Below, one piece after another: positions 1 to 11,334 of a DNA stretch of 35,195 nucleotides. Source of the stretch: Saccoglossus kowalevskii (taxonomy: Eukaryota > Hemichordata > Enteropneusta > Harrimaniidae); assembly GCF_000003605.2 (NCBI RefSeq), contig NW_003148274.1:109049-144243 (forward strand). Direction: 5' to 3'. The notes below the pieces were generated by a model. It ran no database searches. It had not been told where the DNA came from and worked only from the letters and a program-made list of their open reading frames with translations. Position numbers and translations under genes: made by a program. The stretch's first letter is position 1; each line of letters starts with the position of its first letter.

Positions 1-880
1 CTGTTACAGTTTCAAATTTTAATGTATTATCGTTTTGTAAAAAGTTAAATACAGTGCATAATATGGAGATCCCGTCATTTCTTTTTTTCACCATGTTTTT
101 TTTATTATTCATGTACAGCCTTGCTAAATCTTGCTAAGCATTCAAAAGAGACAATTTTGCACCTGTTATCTATATTTTAAAATCGTTTTTTGAGTATGTT
201 CCACTATTCACAATTCTACAAAATTTCAACAGTCTATAGCCAAGACTTTTTGGATAATAAAAAGCAAAAAAAAAAATTCACTCCCAAGTGCCCTAGAACC
301 TGCATCTCTACCTTAAACCCTGGATTGATTGACATTTGTTTAATGGCTTAACACGTGGCTGGGTAGTAGTGCTGTAGGGCTGAGAAGGTACATTGGTGTT
401 TGGTCTGTATGATATTCTCATACTGTTCACGCGCTGTAATGAATAATGTCAGATAATGCACTTGTGTCAGCATCGTTTGAATATTTAATCTCTACTCGTG
501 TCAGTCAATATCTGAACGCTTTACTGGCTTGGGACTGAAAGTTACTGAGCGGCATTGGTCCTAAAATAATAGTTTTGGTGCTACAGTGTGTACAAGTGCA
601 TAATTTCGCTTCGCCTTGTGCCATGTGAAGTATACAACGAAGACATTAACGACTTCAGTGTTATGTTCATCTGTAGTAGTTATAATATAAAGAAGGTAGA
701 TAAGATATTCTCTGAATGACGAACGACTTCGCGGGCGCGGCTTTAGGGAAAGGTTATATTTGGCTAATACGCTAATATTGATCAGCTGCGAGAATAACAC
801 ATACATGTAGGTGGGATGATATGAATCAAACGAAATTTACGGATGGCTAAATGTATGGCCGCGTTTTAGCCAAATATTCT
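1..880. other. Non-coding AT-rich DNA
   Basis: I see no gene, RNA or clear repeat here. The longest open frame (minus strand, 561-806) has no recognisable motif and is of a length expected by chance at this base composition. Short A and T runs (for example near 267-277) are the only low-complexity elements. Confidence 0.5.
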
Positions 881-1510
881 AACAGCACAGGCTGTTACCA
901 CTGACGGGAGGATTACACACTGATTGCGTTTGAACTAGTACTTATAATGATACAAATAAAACTGATGTTGACACATTTATATATCAACCAGTAATGAAGG
1001 GCAACTAAGCGTGCATCAAAAGGTGATTTCAACATGTGCGGAGCTGGTCAGCCAAGCAGTACACGGTCGTCAGCATACTAACTTTAAAGACAGCGTAACA
1101 CGCACGACCTGTGCATTATTGCACGGGGTAAGGTTTTTATTTTCAATTGAAAACAAAGAATTACGAGTGTCCAACGAATGCATATTTTATGGCCATGAGT
1201 GCAACATATGTTACAACAATAGCAACATAATTGGTCGTTGGTATTTCTATCTATATCAAATGTTGCTCTCGTCACTTCTGTATCGACTGTTACTGGAGTT
1301 ACTATAACTACTCATGGCCCCCTTAAACTTTAAACTATTGTTAACAAATAATCACAATAGACACGTTTATAGCGTTACACACGTCTACGCAGGCGAGTAC
1401 ATTGTATTTTACACATCGCATGGAACCCTTAGTGAACACGACGAATCAAAACGACCATATCGTTACAATCGTACACGTAACCACGCACTTTTGCAAACAG
1501 CTTTCTTTAT
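881..1510 (+). repeat. Local duplication A, copy 1
   Basis: This stretch is a diverged direct copy of 2111-2660. Matching blocks include CTGACGGGAGGATTACAC at 901 against CTGACGAGAGGATTACAC at 2131, then TGCGTTTGAACTAGTAC, then a long match through AAATAAAACTGATGTTGAC, then AACATGTGCGGAGCTGGTCA against AACATGCGCGGAGCCGGTCA. A later block, GCGTTACAC, lies at 1372 here and 2522 in the other copy. The offset falls from 1230 to about 1150 bp, so this copy carries roughly 80 bp that copy 2 lacks. Open frames inside it (1011-1307, 1314-1538) are not conserved between the copies, which argues against coding. The function is unknown. Confidence 0.75.
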
Positions 1511-2110
1511 TCAAGATTTCATATCATATTATTTGTAACGGAAAGCACGAATATGAATAATAAAAAGTTGTGCTGTTATGGTGTGTACATGTGCATAATG
1601 GGAAGTGATGTACCTCGTAGTGACAACACGTTTTTATGACGTATAGAGGTATAGATGACACCAGTAACATCATAATTGTTTTTTATCTGTAATAGTTTCT
1701 CAGTATTAAAACATAGGGAAGATTTGATACAATCTGTGAGACGCAGTAACACATTTGTCAGTAGGAACTGCATGGCTTTCTTCCATCTGTGTCTCTTCTA
1801 CGTCACAGACCCGTTACGTCGATGGAGGGCGCCACTTTGAGGTATATTTAGCCTGTTCAGAGCAGGAACACCTGTGAGACAGGAAACGAGACGTGTAATT
1901 GGGGTAATTGCGAACAAAAGACAATGTTCAGATATCAGAAAAATGTGTCCGGAAATGGTCAATAATCGTCATCAAAAAATTACATCGTACCGACAAAATT
2001 AGATTGAGTCCTACGTGACTGCGTGTTGGCCAATTGTGACACGAAATCAGGATGTGACGTTCTGTCATGTGTCATATTTATTATCAATTTCATACCGTGA
2101 CGTAGTAACT
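1511..2110. other. Spacer between duplication copies
   Basis: No coding potential or structural feature is recognised. The minus-strand open frame at 1576-1773 is short and has no motif. Confidence 0.45.
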
Positions 2111-2660
2111 GACAGTACAAACTGATGCCACTGACGAGAGGATTACACTCTGTATGCGTTTGAACTAGTACCTATAATGAGACAAATAAAACTGATGTTG
2201 ACACATTTATATTTTTGTCAGACAATGTCACCCATTATCGAAGAGCAACGAAGCGTGCAAATAATCAAAATATGACCTTCAACATGCGCGGAGCCGGTCA
2301 TATTCACAGTCCACAGCTAGTGTAACACTCGTGCTTGGAGTGTTCAACGAATGCAACATAATTGGTCGCTGATATTTCCGTCTATATCCAACGTTACTCT
2401 TACCTCCCTTGCGCCGTCGATTTTTTTACAGAGCTTGATCGAGTTTCCATAAACTAAAATAATGATACTCTTAGGAAGAAAAACATAACGCTAAGAAATA
2501 TTCACGATGACAACGTTTAAGGCGTTACACGCGTTACGCACTGTGCGTGCACTGTATTTTACATATGCTGTGTACGTCGGATGAGACCCTTTACTGAGCA
2601 CGATGTGTGGTGACGACCATGTCGCTGTAAATGTACACATAACCACGCAATTATAGACTG
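2111..2660 (+). repeat. Local duplication A, copy 2
   Basis: This is the second, shorter copy of the unit at 881-1510, in the same orientation. It contains CTGTATTTTACATATGCTG followed by GTGTACGTCGGATGAGACC at about 2552-2589. That segment also resembles the dispersed repeat at 16819-16932, so the duplicated unit probably contains part of a wider family. Many stop codons in all frames make it non-coding. Confidence 0.75.
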
Positions 2661-2701
2661 AACATATTTAGACATTACATGTATTAGAAATCTGTTCTCG
2701 T

Positions 2702-2720
2702 GTAGTAGTAGTAGTAGTAG
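2702..2720. repeat. (GTA)n trinucleotide microsatellite
   Basis: About six perfect GTA/TAG units in a row. It is a simple repeat with no evidence of function. Confidence 0.9.
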
Positions 2721-2854
2721 ATGCCAAGGATGATCGCCATTATTCGTTACTAATAATACACCATATTATAATTCAAAAAAATATGTTACTTCTTTGACAT
2801 CTTGATACTCCTACAGAAGGTGCAAGTTGTCTATACACTGTTCGACGCTACGAA

Positions 2855-2925
2855 CTCGTGTGCGATCGTGTTAGGAAAAGCTATATTTGATTGGGCGTGC
2901 CAAGAAGCTGGATCCGTTAATCAGG
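2855..2925 (+). repeat. Local duplication B, copy 1
   Basis: It shares GATCGTGTTAG, an A-rich run, TATTTGA-TGG and AAGAAGCTGGATCC with 4520-4600 in the same order and orientation, with a small insertion in the second copy. It is a diverged direct duplication or two copies of a dispersed repeat. No coding frame is kept across both. Confidence 0.6.
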
Positions 2926-4519
2926 GTTCCTGTAACAACAACTCATATCATTTTCAATTATAAACCAATATATCTTACCGTCTATATCACGTCGTATCTA
3001 AATTGAAATGTGTCATGTGAAATGTGAAACTAGAATGTGTCAGCGGCATGATAAAAGCGAACTCAGTGTAAAGTATACACATTTTGAATGTAATGGCGAG
3101 CAACCTTTTAATAATGAAATAATATATTGCGAATTGATGTCATTTGTTCAAATGCACTTATTTAAACAACGGGCACGTGGTGCATATACACGCAATATAT
3201 CAGTTACGTACGTCACTCTAACCACAGACGTAAAAAAAGATTGTTCTACGTTCGAACAGAGTGTTAGATGTGCGAGTTATTGCGAATGTCATTACGAGTC
3301 GCTATGGATATTGACTGTTTTTTTGATCGAGTGAATAAATTCATTTAGGCTTCCTTTACAATTAATGGATATTATATTTCGGAATTGTACATGATTGCGC
3401 GTGGGCGGTTCGGCTCCTCTTTGCGTTAGTGCTATGAACCATTTTTGTTCATCCGCGGCATATGACAAACAATTGACTGCAATGTGCTCGATCATATGAC
3501 TAAATGACGTGACTTTGTCTGTTCACATATGTTACCATCACTCAATATTTAGATTTGTCAGTTATGAGTGCGTTCTTGTCGCTGCCTCTGGTTGGCCCAA
3601 GGGACGTGGCAATAATTAATCCGGGGAAGTAGTGTCACGTGATTGTATGGCTCAGTTGCTATGTGAGCCAAACTGTAAAATATGGAAATATATTTTGAAA
3701 ATATACCCCGTTGAATTTTATGTTTGAGAAACACCGTTTATCTGTCGATTTTTTACCGGTGAAAACTGTGCCGAGTCGTCCTGGTTGTGACGTCACATAG
3801 CAGTCGAACGAAAAGTATTGGTTTCTCGTTTTTGAAACGACAATAACACCCTCAAGGACAGACAACTGAGGTATTTCTAAAATGTAACTTCTCTCGGGAT
3901 TCCAAAGTTCGGGTGCGAGATTACGTTAGAATAATTCACGCCAAGTTGCATCACATACACGTACAAAATCTGTGAACATATTAATTATGTTTTACGAAGG
4001 ACAAATTTTGCGGTGAAAACACACCGACACAACATATGATTTTTTATTTGCAGTAGTCGTGAACGAGTCTAATGCATTGTATTTTCGAAAACGAGTTCAA
4101 ATTTGTTGTAACAGTGCTTGTCACAATTACGCGTTCTTATTAAAAGTAGAACTGACGCTGTACATTCAATCACGTGAAAAATATATTATGAGAACAACAA
4201 TAACAACTTTCTGAATCCCAAAGAAGTTGCCTGAACACAAAATCTTGACAACCAACGTCTGAAAAGTTATAAATATATCTGACGCTAAATTATTCTTCTC
4301 TTATTTGTTTTTTCATTCGCTCATATCACAATATTGTTATTCAATCCTGTGAGCGTATTAACATATGATGAAAACACTAAAATGTATCCAAAAATCCCTT
4401 TGTATTGAACATTAAAACAATGTGTGTACGCAAGTTATGTACGTCATATTGAACACGGCCATGATTGTATCATCATTTGATTCGCTTTGTTTCGCTGAGC
4501 CGACCGTCTATGGCCGACC
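2926..4519. other. Intergenic, no supported gene
   Basis: Two short open frames lie on opposite strands. The plus-strand frame at 3008-3334 (108 codons, cysteine-rich) and the minus-strand frame at 3292-3495 (open back to about 3526) overlap tail to tail. Neither shows a recognisable domain, signal peptide or convincing splice pattern. Another minus-strand frame at 3659-3865 is equally featureless. I leave them unannotated as genes. Confidence 0.4.
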
Positions 4520-4605
4520 CTAAGAACCTGTACGTGATCGTGTTAGAAAAAAATGTATTTAACCTGTATTTGAATGGACGCGCTAAGAAGCTGGATCCAT
4601 CCGGA
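4520..4605 (+). repeat. Local duplication B, copy 2
   Basis: Partner of 2855-2925: GTGATCGTGTTAG, an A-rich run, TATTTGAATGG and AAGAAGCTGGATCC occur in the same order. The copy sits 1.67 kb downstream of copy 1. This spacing differs from that of duplication A, so the two pairs did not arise as one block. Confidence 0.6.
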
Positions 4606-6941
4606 TCAATTTAAAATTAGACCAAACTTATGAAAACATGTGACTACAAGTTCAGTTTTCTATAGAAACGTATCGCCATGTTTGATTTTTCATACATTCA
4701 AATTATATGAAGATACGTAGGAATGAACATCTCTCACGCAGGCGAACTAATTGGAAATAGTACAACCAAAATATCGACCGGCAATGACGTACTACGCATG
4801 CGTAGACGAAAGTGTTTTAAAATGCAAAGCTAAAAAGGCGAGATTCCATGACTTTTAACGCTTTTGTTTAACCAGAGTTGGCTAAATTGACTGGAAGCAA
4901 AAATTGATTACAGACTTAAAAGTGGTTGCTTGTACCATTACAATTCTACAGAAATATTACTGGCCATTAATAAAATATATAATTTACCACAGAGCTATGT
5001 TTATTCTTCTGTGGTTTCTACGCAGCTTTGTGGCATTCTAGAAAGTGTTTCACCTTAAAGTACACGGATATTATTTTATCACATATAATCGCGTGCTACG
5101 TTTGTGAGTCTTGAATTATACGTTTTATTTGGAATACACAAGGATTTGTTTGAATGGCATGTGTTGTTGTTTGTTGCATGCGCTTTCAGAATAAAAATTA
5201 GGTGTGTTAGAAAGCACATAATGACTAGTCTTATTCGACCTCAGGAAAATATATATATAAATTTGTGTGGATTTATACTATCGCCCTCATGTCAAGAAAA
5301 TATAGGTTGAATACTTCATATCGGGGATTATAGTATCACTTAACTATTTTAATTTCAATGTAATAATGACAAATCATCATTTCATGAAGATATCGTTTGC
5401 ATACGCAAAGTATAATTTGAAACGTGTTGATTTACTTTTGACATGGATATTGTACAGCATATGGTGTCTCTTCTCTCACTAACAACGTTGCAACATTTCG
5501 TCACTACGTGATGCTGATCCACTGCAACAGGTTATGCGTCGACATCACGTGTGTCGTGATTTTCAGCACAATGTGCATACTTCCCAAAACATATGGTGCT
5601 GACAAATGATTTAAATTTGTCAGTATGATAGACTTCTTCTGGTGCATTATTCTTTAGATTTCGTTAGACAGAATGCTGCATATAGGTATATATGAATGAC
5701 CTCCAAATGAGGTCTGGTATTATTTGGGACTTTTGAGTGTCAGAATATAGGTCTACAATTATAACAATTATTAAATTTGACCTGTTGCTGACAATCCCCC
5801 TAAATATAATTGCTAAAAGTTTTTCAGATCACACATAACCAATAGCAATAATAAAAAAGCGATGGAAAGGAATGTCGTGTAGTATAAGTATTTGTTCTTG
5901 CAAATAAACAGCGTGCCACAAGGGCAAACATTTTGTGTATTCGTTCAAATAATTTGTATCGTTATAACCCCCAAATGTTAAATGAATGGAGATTATGGGC
6001 TGCCACCGAATGGTACATTTTTGATTATGACTTTACTTTTAATCTCCCGCATCTGTCGCCAAAATATCCATTTCGACAAGAGGGCTGGAAACAAAAGTTG
6101 TTGCTTCTACTATGGACGATATCGTTTAACTGTCTGTGTTTTATGGTTTAACTGTCTGTGTTTTACATTCTCTTCCCGTAAATGCAGAACTATCATTGTA
6201 CCACGTTTATTGCCAGAGACTACATAAGTATATCCGTGCCATAGAAAAAATCACATTCGAAAGCATAATTTCCAGCCCAATATAATTATCTTGTAATCAT
6301 TTATTTAACTTTATAAACAGAACTCAACAAAATGCAATAATTGGTTTTCCATATCGGTTGAAAGTGCCATGACCGCGCCGCGTTCACACGACGTATACAA
6401 CGTTTGTAAAATACATTGCTGGTTTAGACAAAGTTTTTACTCGTTGCGTTACGAATGTAATGCTTTAAATGCCGCTGTTCAAAACTATCTATTAGGTAAA
6501 CTGGGAATGATTTATGATGGCCGTATCCTCAAATATTTTCCTATTTGTACATATTCATAGAAACAAATGTGAGACCAAATAGCAAAAAAAAACCAATGAA
6601 CATAACTAATTTTAATCTCAAACTGTACCTTGTTACGTCCAATTCGCATTGTAATATTAAAAACGACGTATACGTGTAATGCTAGAGCAAGATTAAAACA
6701 AATACACAGTTTGACATCAATTCACATGTCACCTATTTAAGAAATTGACCTAATTTATTGAATTTTATTTTGTTTATTAAGAGACAATGTCATGTATTGC
6801 TGATTTCAATATGACAATTATTTCAAGGCTTAATTAATAACTAATGTTGAATGCAGCATGGACTAATTATTTGTAAGTCAAAATCTAATCTATGATAATG
6901 ACGCACGTAGTGACATTCGAGTCTTAGTGTAGTTTGAAATA
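4606..6941. other. Intergenic, no supported gene
   Basis: No gene is supported. Two small structures are present: a perfect 14-bp palindrome CTACGCATGCGTAG at 4792-4805, and a 22-bp direct tandem duplication of GTTTAACTGTCTGTGTTTTA at 6124-6167. The open frames at 5104-5310, 5933-6227 and 6369-6560 lack motifs and match chance expectation. Confidence 0.4.
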
Positions 6942-7489
6942 ATGTCGAGTTTGCAAACTGTTGCGCAAAATGTAGGCAAGAAATGTGTTAAAGAATGTGT
7001 TAGTCTAACAAAACAAAAATGGCGTCAAATATCCGAGTTTTGTTGACGTATAGGTTAAACTGACACGTGGCCACGAACACGCTATCACAATCGGTCGTCT
7101 CATTGCGTGATGCCGACGTAATTACAGACATACTATATAGTTATAATCCAGTAACCTTTCCTCACGGTGTTATCGCTATCGCCCACACTGGGCTCCAGCT
7201 TGCCTTCTTCACAGTGTTACTGCGCACATTCAGTAAGTAGTTGTAGCCTAGTGAACGGTCGTCATTGAAAATTTAATGCGAGAAAGGAATTAAACATACT
7301 ATTTTCTCTTTTCAAGCAAGACATAGGTGTGAAGAAATAGTTGACCCTTTGCGCACCACTATGCTACAGTATGTTTCTCAATTGTCGACGAAGCGCCGCT
7401 TTGACGGGTTCTTCTTTTACAATTTCGACACTGGCATTAATGTATTTACGGAATCCTGCGTGGTAAAACAGGGAAACATTTCATGTTAA
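6942..7489 (+). CDS. Possible small three-exon gene, unknown product
   Basis: Three short open segments can be joined with consistent phase. Exon 1 (6942-7041) starts at an ATG with A at -3. A GT at 7042 and an AG at 7126-7127 would bound an 86-bp intron. Exon 2 (7128-7232) ends at a consensus donor GTAAGT, and a good pyrimidine-rich acceptor (TTTTCTCTTTTCAAG) ends an 84-bp intron at 7316. Exon 3 (7317-7489) ends in TAA, and an AATAAA lies at 7601. Codon phase is 1 at both junctions. The product would be about 125 residues, with a hydrophobic stretch in exon 2 (GVIAIAHTGLQLAFFTVLL). I recognise no family. The first donor (GTTGAC) is weak, and the exon 2 frame also stays open upstream to 7064, so the exon 1 to exon 2 link is doubtful. 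Stop-free runs this short are common by chance. The splice signals and the poly(A) signal are the real support. Confidence 0.25.
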
Positions 7490-7600
7490 TACTTAACGAC
7501 CTGTTCAACCAGTACTACTTGCGCAAACAAACGCAATATGAACTCGTTTTGTGTAAGATTCGAACGAAAAACAAAACAAAAGTACAAATGTCATTTAAAT

Positions 7601-7606
7601 AATAAA
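7601..7606 (+). promoter_or_regulatory. AATAAA poly(A) signal candidate
   Basis: A canonical AATAAA lies about 112 bp after the TAA of the candidate gene at 6942-7489, a normal distance for a 3' UTR. AATAAA is frequent in AT-rich DNA, so on its own it proves little. Confidence 0.25.
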
Positions 7607-10239
7607 ACCAAGCGGGGTGGGGGAAGTAAAGTGGTATAGAAGTTAACACGAGAATGAATGGTCTGGGTAACATTGTGTTATGCTGAACAAGATAAATAAC
7701 TCGTACAAAATGATTATTTGGCTGCAGCAATGTGTTACATTGTAAATTATACATAAAAAAGAATGCGCGAAAGCTGCTTTAATAAGTTTACGAGTTTATT
7801 AGTCTAAGAACATTCTAGACAGGCAGCCGACAAACTGAATTATCAAAACTGAATAGATGTATTTGGGTCAATAGTCGGCAATATGTTACCTTCAGTGTAA
7901 ATTATGTATTGACGTTTATATATAATAGATCGTACCAATTAAAAATACGATAGATGTGGTTGCACTTTCACACGATGTTACACGATGTCACACGATGTCA
8001 CACGGATGCACCATTATCGTTGTTCTTAATCGTTCACACATATGCACATAGAACAGTTCAGTCAGATTTACGTTTGAAGCTTGGCAGTTTAATATTCCAG
8101 AATCTGTGTGATTAAACTGAAAAATTCATCATTAATTAAAAAAAAACATTGGATATCAGTTAAGAACGATAATAGTTAAGATTATTGTCTTTAGGAGAAC
8201 AGAAATCTCAGATTGCTAGACCCCATATTTTTGAATGAATGGGGCACATCTTGTTTACTTAAATCTAAAATAGTAATTTAGATTTACGCTTTCTGTTAAG
8301 ATTTTCGCATTTTGTGCACACAGGTGTTACATGTAGATTATATAGCGCAATTGATTACGTAGTACCTGAGAACTTAATTCTTGTGACTTGTTATTCTATT
8401 GTTATAAATACATCTCATTGGGTGCGAAGAACGGGTCGGTTTCAAACAAGCGTGCAGTGACGTCAACACAAGATAAAGTCGCGTGATCAAATAGAGATCT
8501 TCGAGTCAAGCTGAATACATTAATAATGAATAAATAACCGATATCAATAATGCCTGAGCGTCATTCATGCTGATCAATTTGTATCGGTTGAGTTTACTGA
8601 ATGAACAGTGTACTTACTGGTGCCACGTATTATATATTGATCTTGCCCAAATGTTTCTGCAGTTATTTTTATATTCTTCAATATATTAACCCTAATATTC
8701 GGCATATTTTAAGTTTTTTTTTTTTGAATTGTGATGAAAAGAGGGAAGTGATAGTGGTTTTCAACGTTTAACAATGGTACGAAATATGCATTGCCTATCT
8801 ACACTAACCAGGTACCAGCTGATCATTCATTTAAATCGTTTCAATCAAATGTAACTGATTGACATCTGTGACACATAATCCATCATTTTTCCATCACGCT
8901 TGCCCTGAGTAAAATGATCGACATTGTGAAATCGAACAATGTCGAAACAGCATGATGATTGACACACAACGAACGCATATACACTAATTTTAATGCTTTT
9001 CTATTTACAACATACAAATTATTTTATAAATTTTAACTAGATTTAGATTATGACAAGTATAATTGTTAAGTGATTGTAACACTTCCACTATCTCACACTA
9101 TCAGTCACTAAAACTATATTTACGATTTGGTCAATTAATTTAATTCTTGTTGTTAGCCCAAATGCCAGTGCAACATTGCAGTCATTGCATTATTACGTTA
9201 TTCCTCCATGTCTTTTGTCTATTTTCCTTGTGATCGTCATATGTTTATACCTTTTTACCTTACATGATATTTGTTTAACCGATTCAGGTTATTTTTATCT
9301 CGGGTAAACATGTTCTCACCTAAATACTGACTCAAATAACTTAATGCCCGAAAATACATAATTACTCACACAACAGAGATTCGCGGATTACGTAGTATTT
9401 TTGTCCAAATCGTTATCATTCTCGCTCGTAGTTGGTTGTCAAAACAAGATAATCCTAACAACTAACTAAATATTCATTTGATATAATACCAAGTGTTTAC
9501 ATGTACATGTTCGACTTATAACACCGCCAACTCCTGGAAATGCGCAGTCGCTCTATACGACTTTGGGTGAACATTATCCACTGAGAGTGCGCATGAATTT
9601 CGTAGAGGCGTTACTAACGTGATTGAACAGCATGGCACGCACGCACGAAACACATAAAACGTCCATTGTCACACTAGATGCATGTGGTGTATAAGACCAG
9701 CAAATTACACAGTTGGTAGGATAGTTTTTGAATTAGTTGTTCTGTTCTGTATCTAGAATAATGGATGTTGGTCTATTGGCAAAGGTGAGAAGTACGGATT
9801 TGTAACAAATTGAAAATCATTTATTTTTAAATCTTATTTATTAGGATTTCCGCATGAAGTTACACGTTATCATTATAGCAAGAGAAAAAATAATTTCTTT
9901 TGTACAGGTTGTATAATAAATTCTATAATTAATATATCATGGGTATTTTTGTTAAGTGTACCGTTATGTTTTACCGGTAGAATATGCACACCAATAAAAT
10001 GATAAAAGCCTCAAAAGTAAACAAAATCATCGCGAGTGATTTTGAATTACCGGTAGTTAAAATGCTGCAACATGCTGTGACATCAGATATAATTGGTGGT
10101 GGGAATTGCCAAGCCAGTTTATTAAATTGTGAACAAATATTTTCGTAACTAACCGTGAAATACACCCACCATTGGCGCTGATGGAATATTTTATATTTGA
10201 ATTTCTTAATTTTATTTTGCTGTATTGCAACACATTAGC
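7607..10239. other. Intergenic, no supported gene
   Basis: No gene is supported. A plus-strand frame open from about 9484 to 9621, continuing in frame to 9690 past one TGA, is the only mildly coding-like patch and has no recognisable motif. The rest is AT-rich DNA with a short tandem repeat, annotated separately. Confidence 0.4.
7969..8004 (+). repeat. 10-bp tandem repeat (CACGATGTCA)
   Basis: Three consecutive units, CACGATGTTA, CACGATGTCA and CACGATGTCA, are followed by a partial unit beginning CACG. It is a simple tandem duplication. Confidence 0.85.
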
Positions 10240-10330
10240 GATACAGTGACCCTCGCTAAATCGCTGGCGTCGGGTTCCAAACAAAAACCGCGACTTATCA
10301 GGGTTCGCGACTTACCGTGGGCCTCGTGAA
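10239..10330 (+). mobile_element. pogo/Tigger-like DNA transposon end (fragment)
   Basis: The sequence CAGTGACCCTCGCTAAATCG preceded by TA, followed by a GC-richer stretch with CGCGACTTATC and CGCGACTTACC, resembles the terminal inverted repeat style of Tigger/pogo elements (TA target site, CAGT start, then a CCCTCG block). The reading is by pattern only. No matching reversed end is visible in the following few kilobases and no transposase frame is seen, so at best this is a solitary end or a truncated non-autonomous copy. Confidence 0.35.
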
Positions 10331-10716
10331 GGGGGAGTTCATGAGTTGAAAACGGATAAAAAGTACATATACACACATGAGTTTGAAGTAAGTTTTCTTT
10401 ATTGAAAAAAACATTACAGCTTCCGAGTCCGCATGGATTCAACTTATTGTAGTGAATTTTATAGAGCTATATCAAAGGCGGACCGGCCAAGAAGTACGTA
10501 AAGTCACGACTAGACACCCGTCAACACATTGAGTCAAACGGCCGTCACCCATTGTATCTAAGTAATTGACGGACAATAAGCGTTAGGCTGTCTCCCCAGC
10601 CCTTTAACGGCCAATTAAATACAAGATGCAACGAAACATTATTGTTTTACTTCAAATATACTGGCAAAACACAGCAGAATTTTGAGGATCCACCAAAATA
10701 TATGTTTATTGCATTA
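10331..10716. other. Non-coding DNA
   Basis: No gene or repeat is recognised. The overlapping minus-strand open frames at 9971-10442 run through the transposon-like end and show no domain. Confidence 0.4.
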
Positions 10717-10742
10717 CTTAGTGACATTAGTATGTCACTAAG
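10717..10742. other. Perfect 11-bp stem hairpin
   Basis: CTTAGTGACAT and its exact reverse complement ATGTCACTAAG are separated by four bases. It could form a cruciform or RNA hairpin. There is no U-run or flanking gene that would make it a terminator, and none is expected in this kind of genome. Confidence 0.7.
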
Positions 10743-10792
10743 CATTTTGGCAAGAATGATATAAATGGTCAAATATTTCTCGGTCTAAGTAA

Positions 10793-10954
10793 GAAACTAG
10801 GGGGGCAATATCAGAGCACGGGTCTTATTTAGGAACTCCTGGCAAAGTACCTGCTCAAATTACAGTATATGGAAAATTAACAGCTCCTAAAGATGGTATT
10901 ATCAGATTAATACCAGTTGTTAATGGCACAACAAACATTAATTCTCAACTCTGA
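10793..10954 (+). other. Coding-like island, unknown
   Basis: A plus-strand frame is open for 53 codons and ends in TGA at 10952-10954. The translated part from about 10832 (GTPGKVPAQITVYGKLTAPK and onward) has a balanced amino-acid mix, alternating hydrophobic residues and few low-complexity runs, like a beta-rich extracellular domain. AG dinucleotides at 10799-10800 and 10831-10832 could serve as acceptors. I recognise no family. A tandem GCGAA-containing repeat follows directly. It could be a terminal exon, a retropseudogene scrap or chance. Confidence 0.22.
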
Positions 10955-10962
10955 TGAAAAGA

Positions 10963-11028
10963 CCAATTACTGCGACAAAGCCCTATTCACTGCGAAAGCA
11001 ACTAACCGCGAAACCACTCACCGCGAAG
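10963..11028 (+). repeat. Degenerate 15-18 bp tandem repeat
   Basis: Four units share the core ACTGCGAAA or ACCGCGAAA: CCAATTACTGCGACAAAG, CCCTATTCACTGCGAAAG, CAACTAACCGCGAAA and CCACTCACCGCGAAG. It is a short degenerate minisatellite directly downstream of the coding-like island. Confidence 0.7.
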
Positions 11029-11294
11029 CTACTTGTATATTATAAAAAGACATTTGTGTAGTAATATTCCCGTGATCTTAGGATTAGGGGTATAGGGGTC
11101 GGTGTGGTGTAAGGGTTCTGGTTAAGTTTAAGCATGGTTTTGCGTTTTGAAGTATTGCTAAATCAATAATTATTTATTCGTATCCTATTCAAAAAGACCG
11201 CGTGTATCAAATTCCGTATTCCTGCTATACGTCAAGTATGATAGGATAAGTAACGAATATTCATTGTCGTATGTGTGATTCACATTTAGATTAT

Positions 11295-11334
11295 TTGAAT
11301 CGTGATTCGCGATATATGAATTCCGCTAACCCAT
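11295..11334 (+). repeat. Direct repeat pair, copy 1
   Basis: TTGAATCGTGATTCGCGATA, followed by a TGAATT-CGCTAAC-type block, matches 12199-12233 with few changes. The core ATCGTGATTCGCGAT is itself partly self-complementary. The two copies lie 904 bp apart in the same orientation. Confidence 0.65.

Noticed and set aside
3008-3334. 108-codon cysteine-rich open frame, with a tail-to-tail minus frame at 3292-3526
   Set aside because: No signal peptide, domain or splice evidence. Both are of a length expected by chance, and each overlaps the other.
2702-8004. Short tandem repeats considered as a CRISPR array
   Set aside because: Units are 3-10 bp with no unique spacers, and the genome context is animal-like.
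9484-9690. Plus-strand frame open for about 70 codons apart from one TGA
   Set aside because: No splice signals, motif or poly(A) support; the length is within chance expectation.
11085-11125. G-rich stretch resembling telomeric repeats
   Set aside because: Only two or three irregular AGGGGT-like words, not a tandem TTAGGG array.
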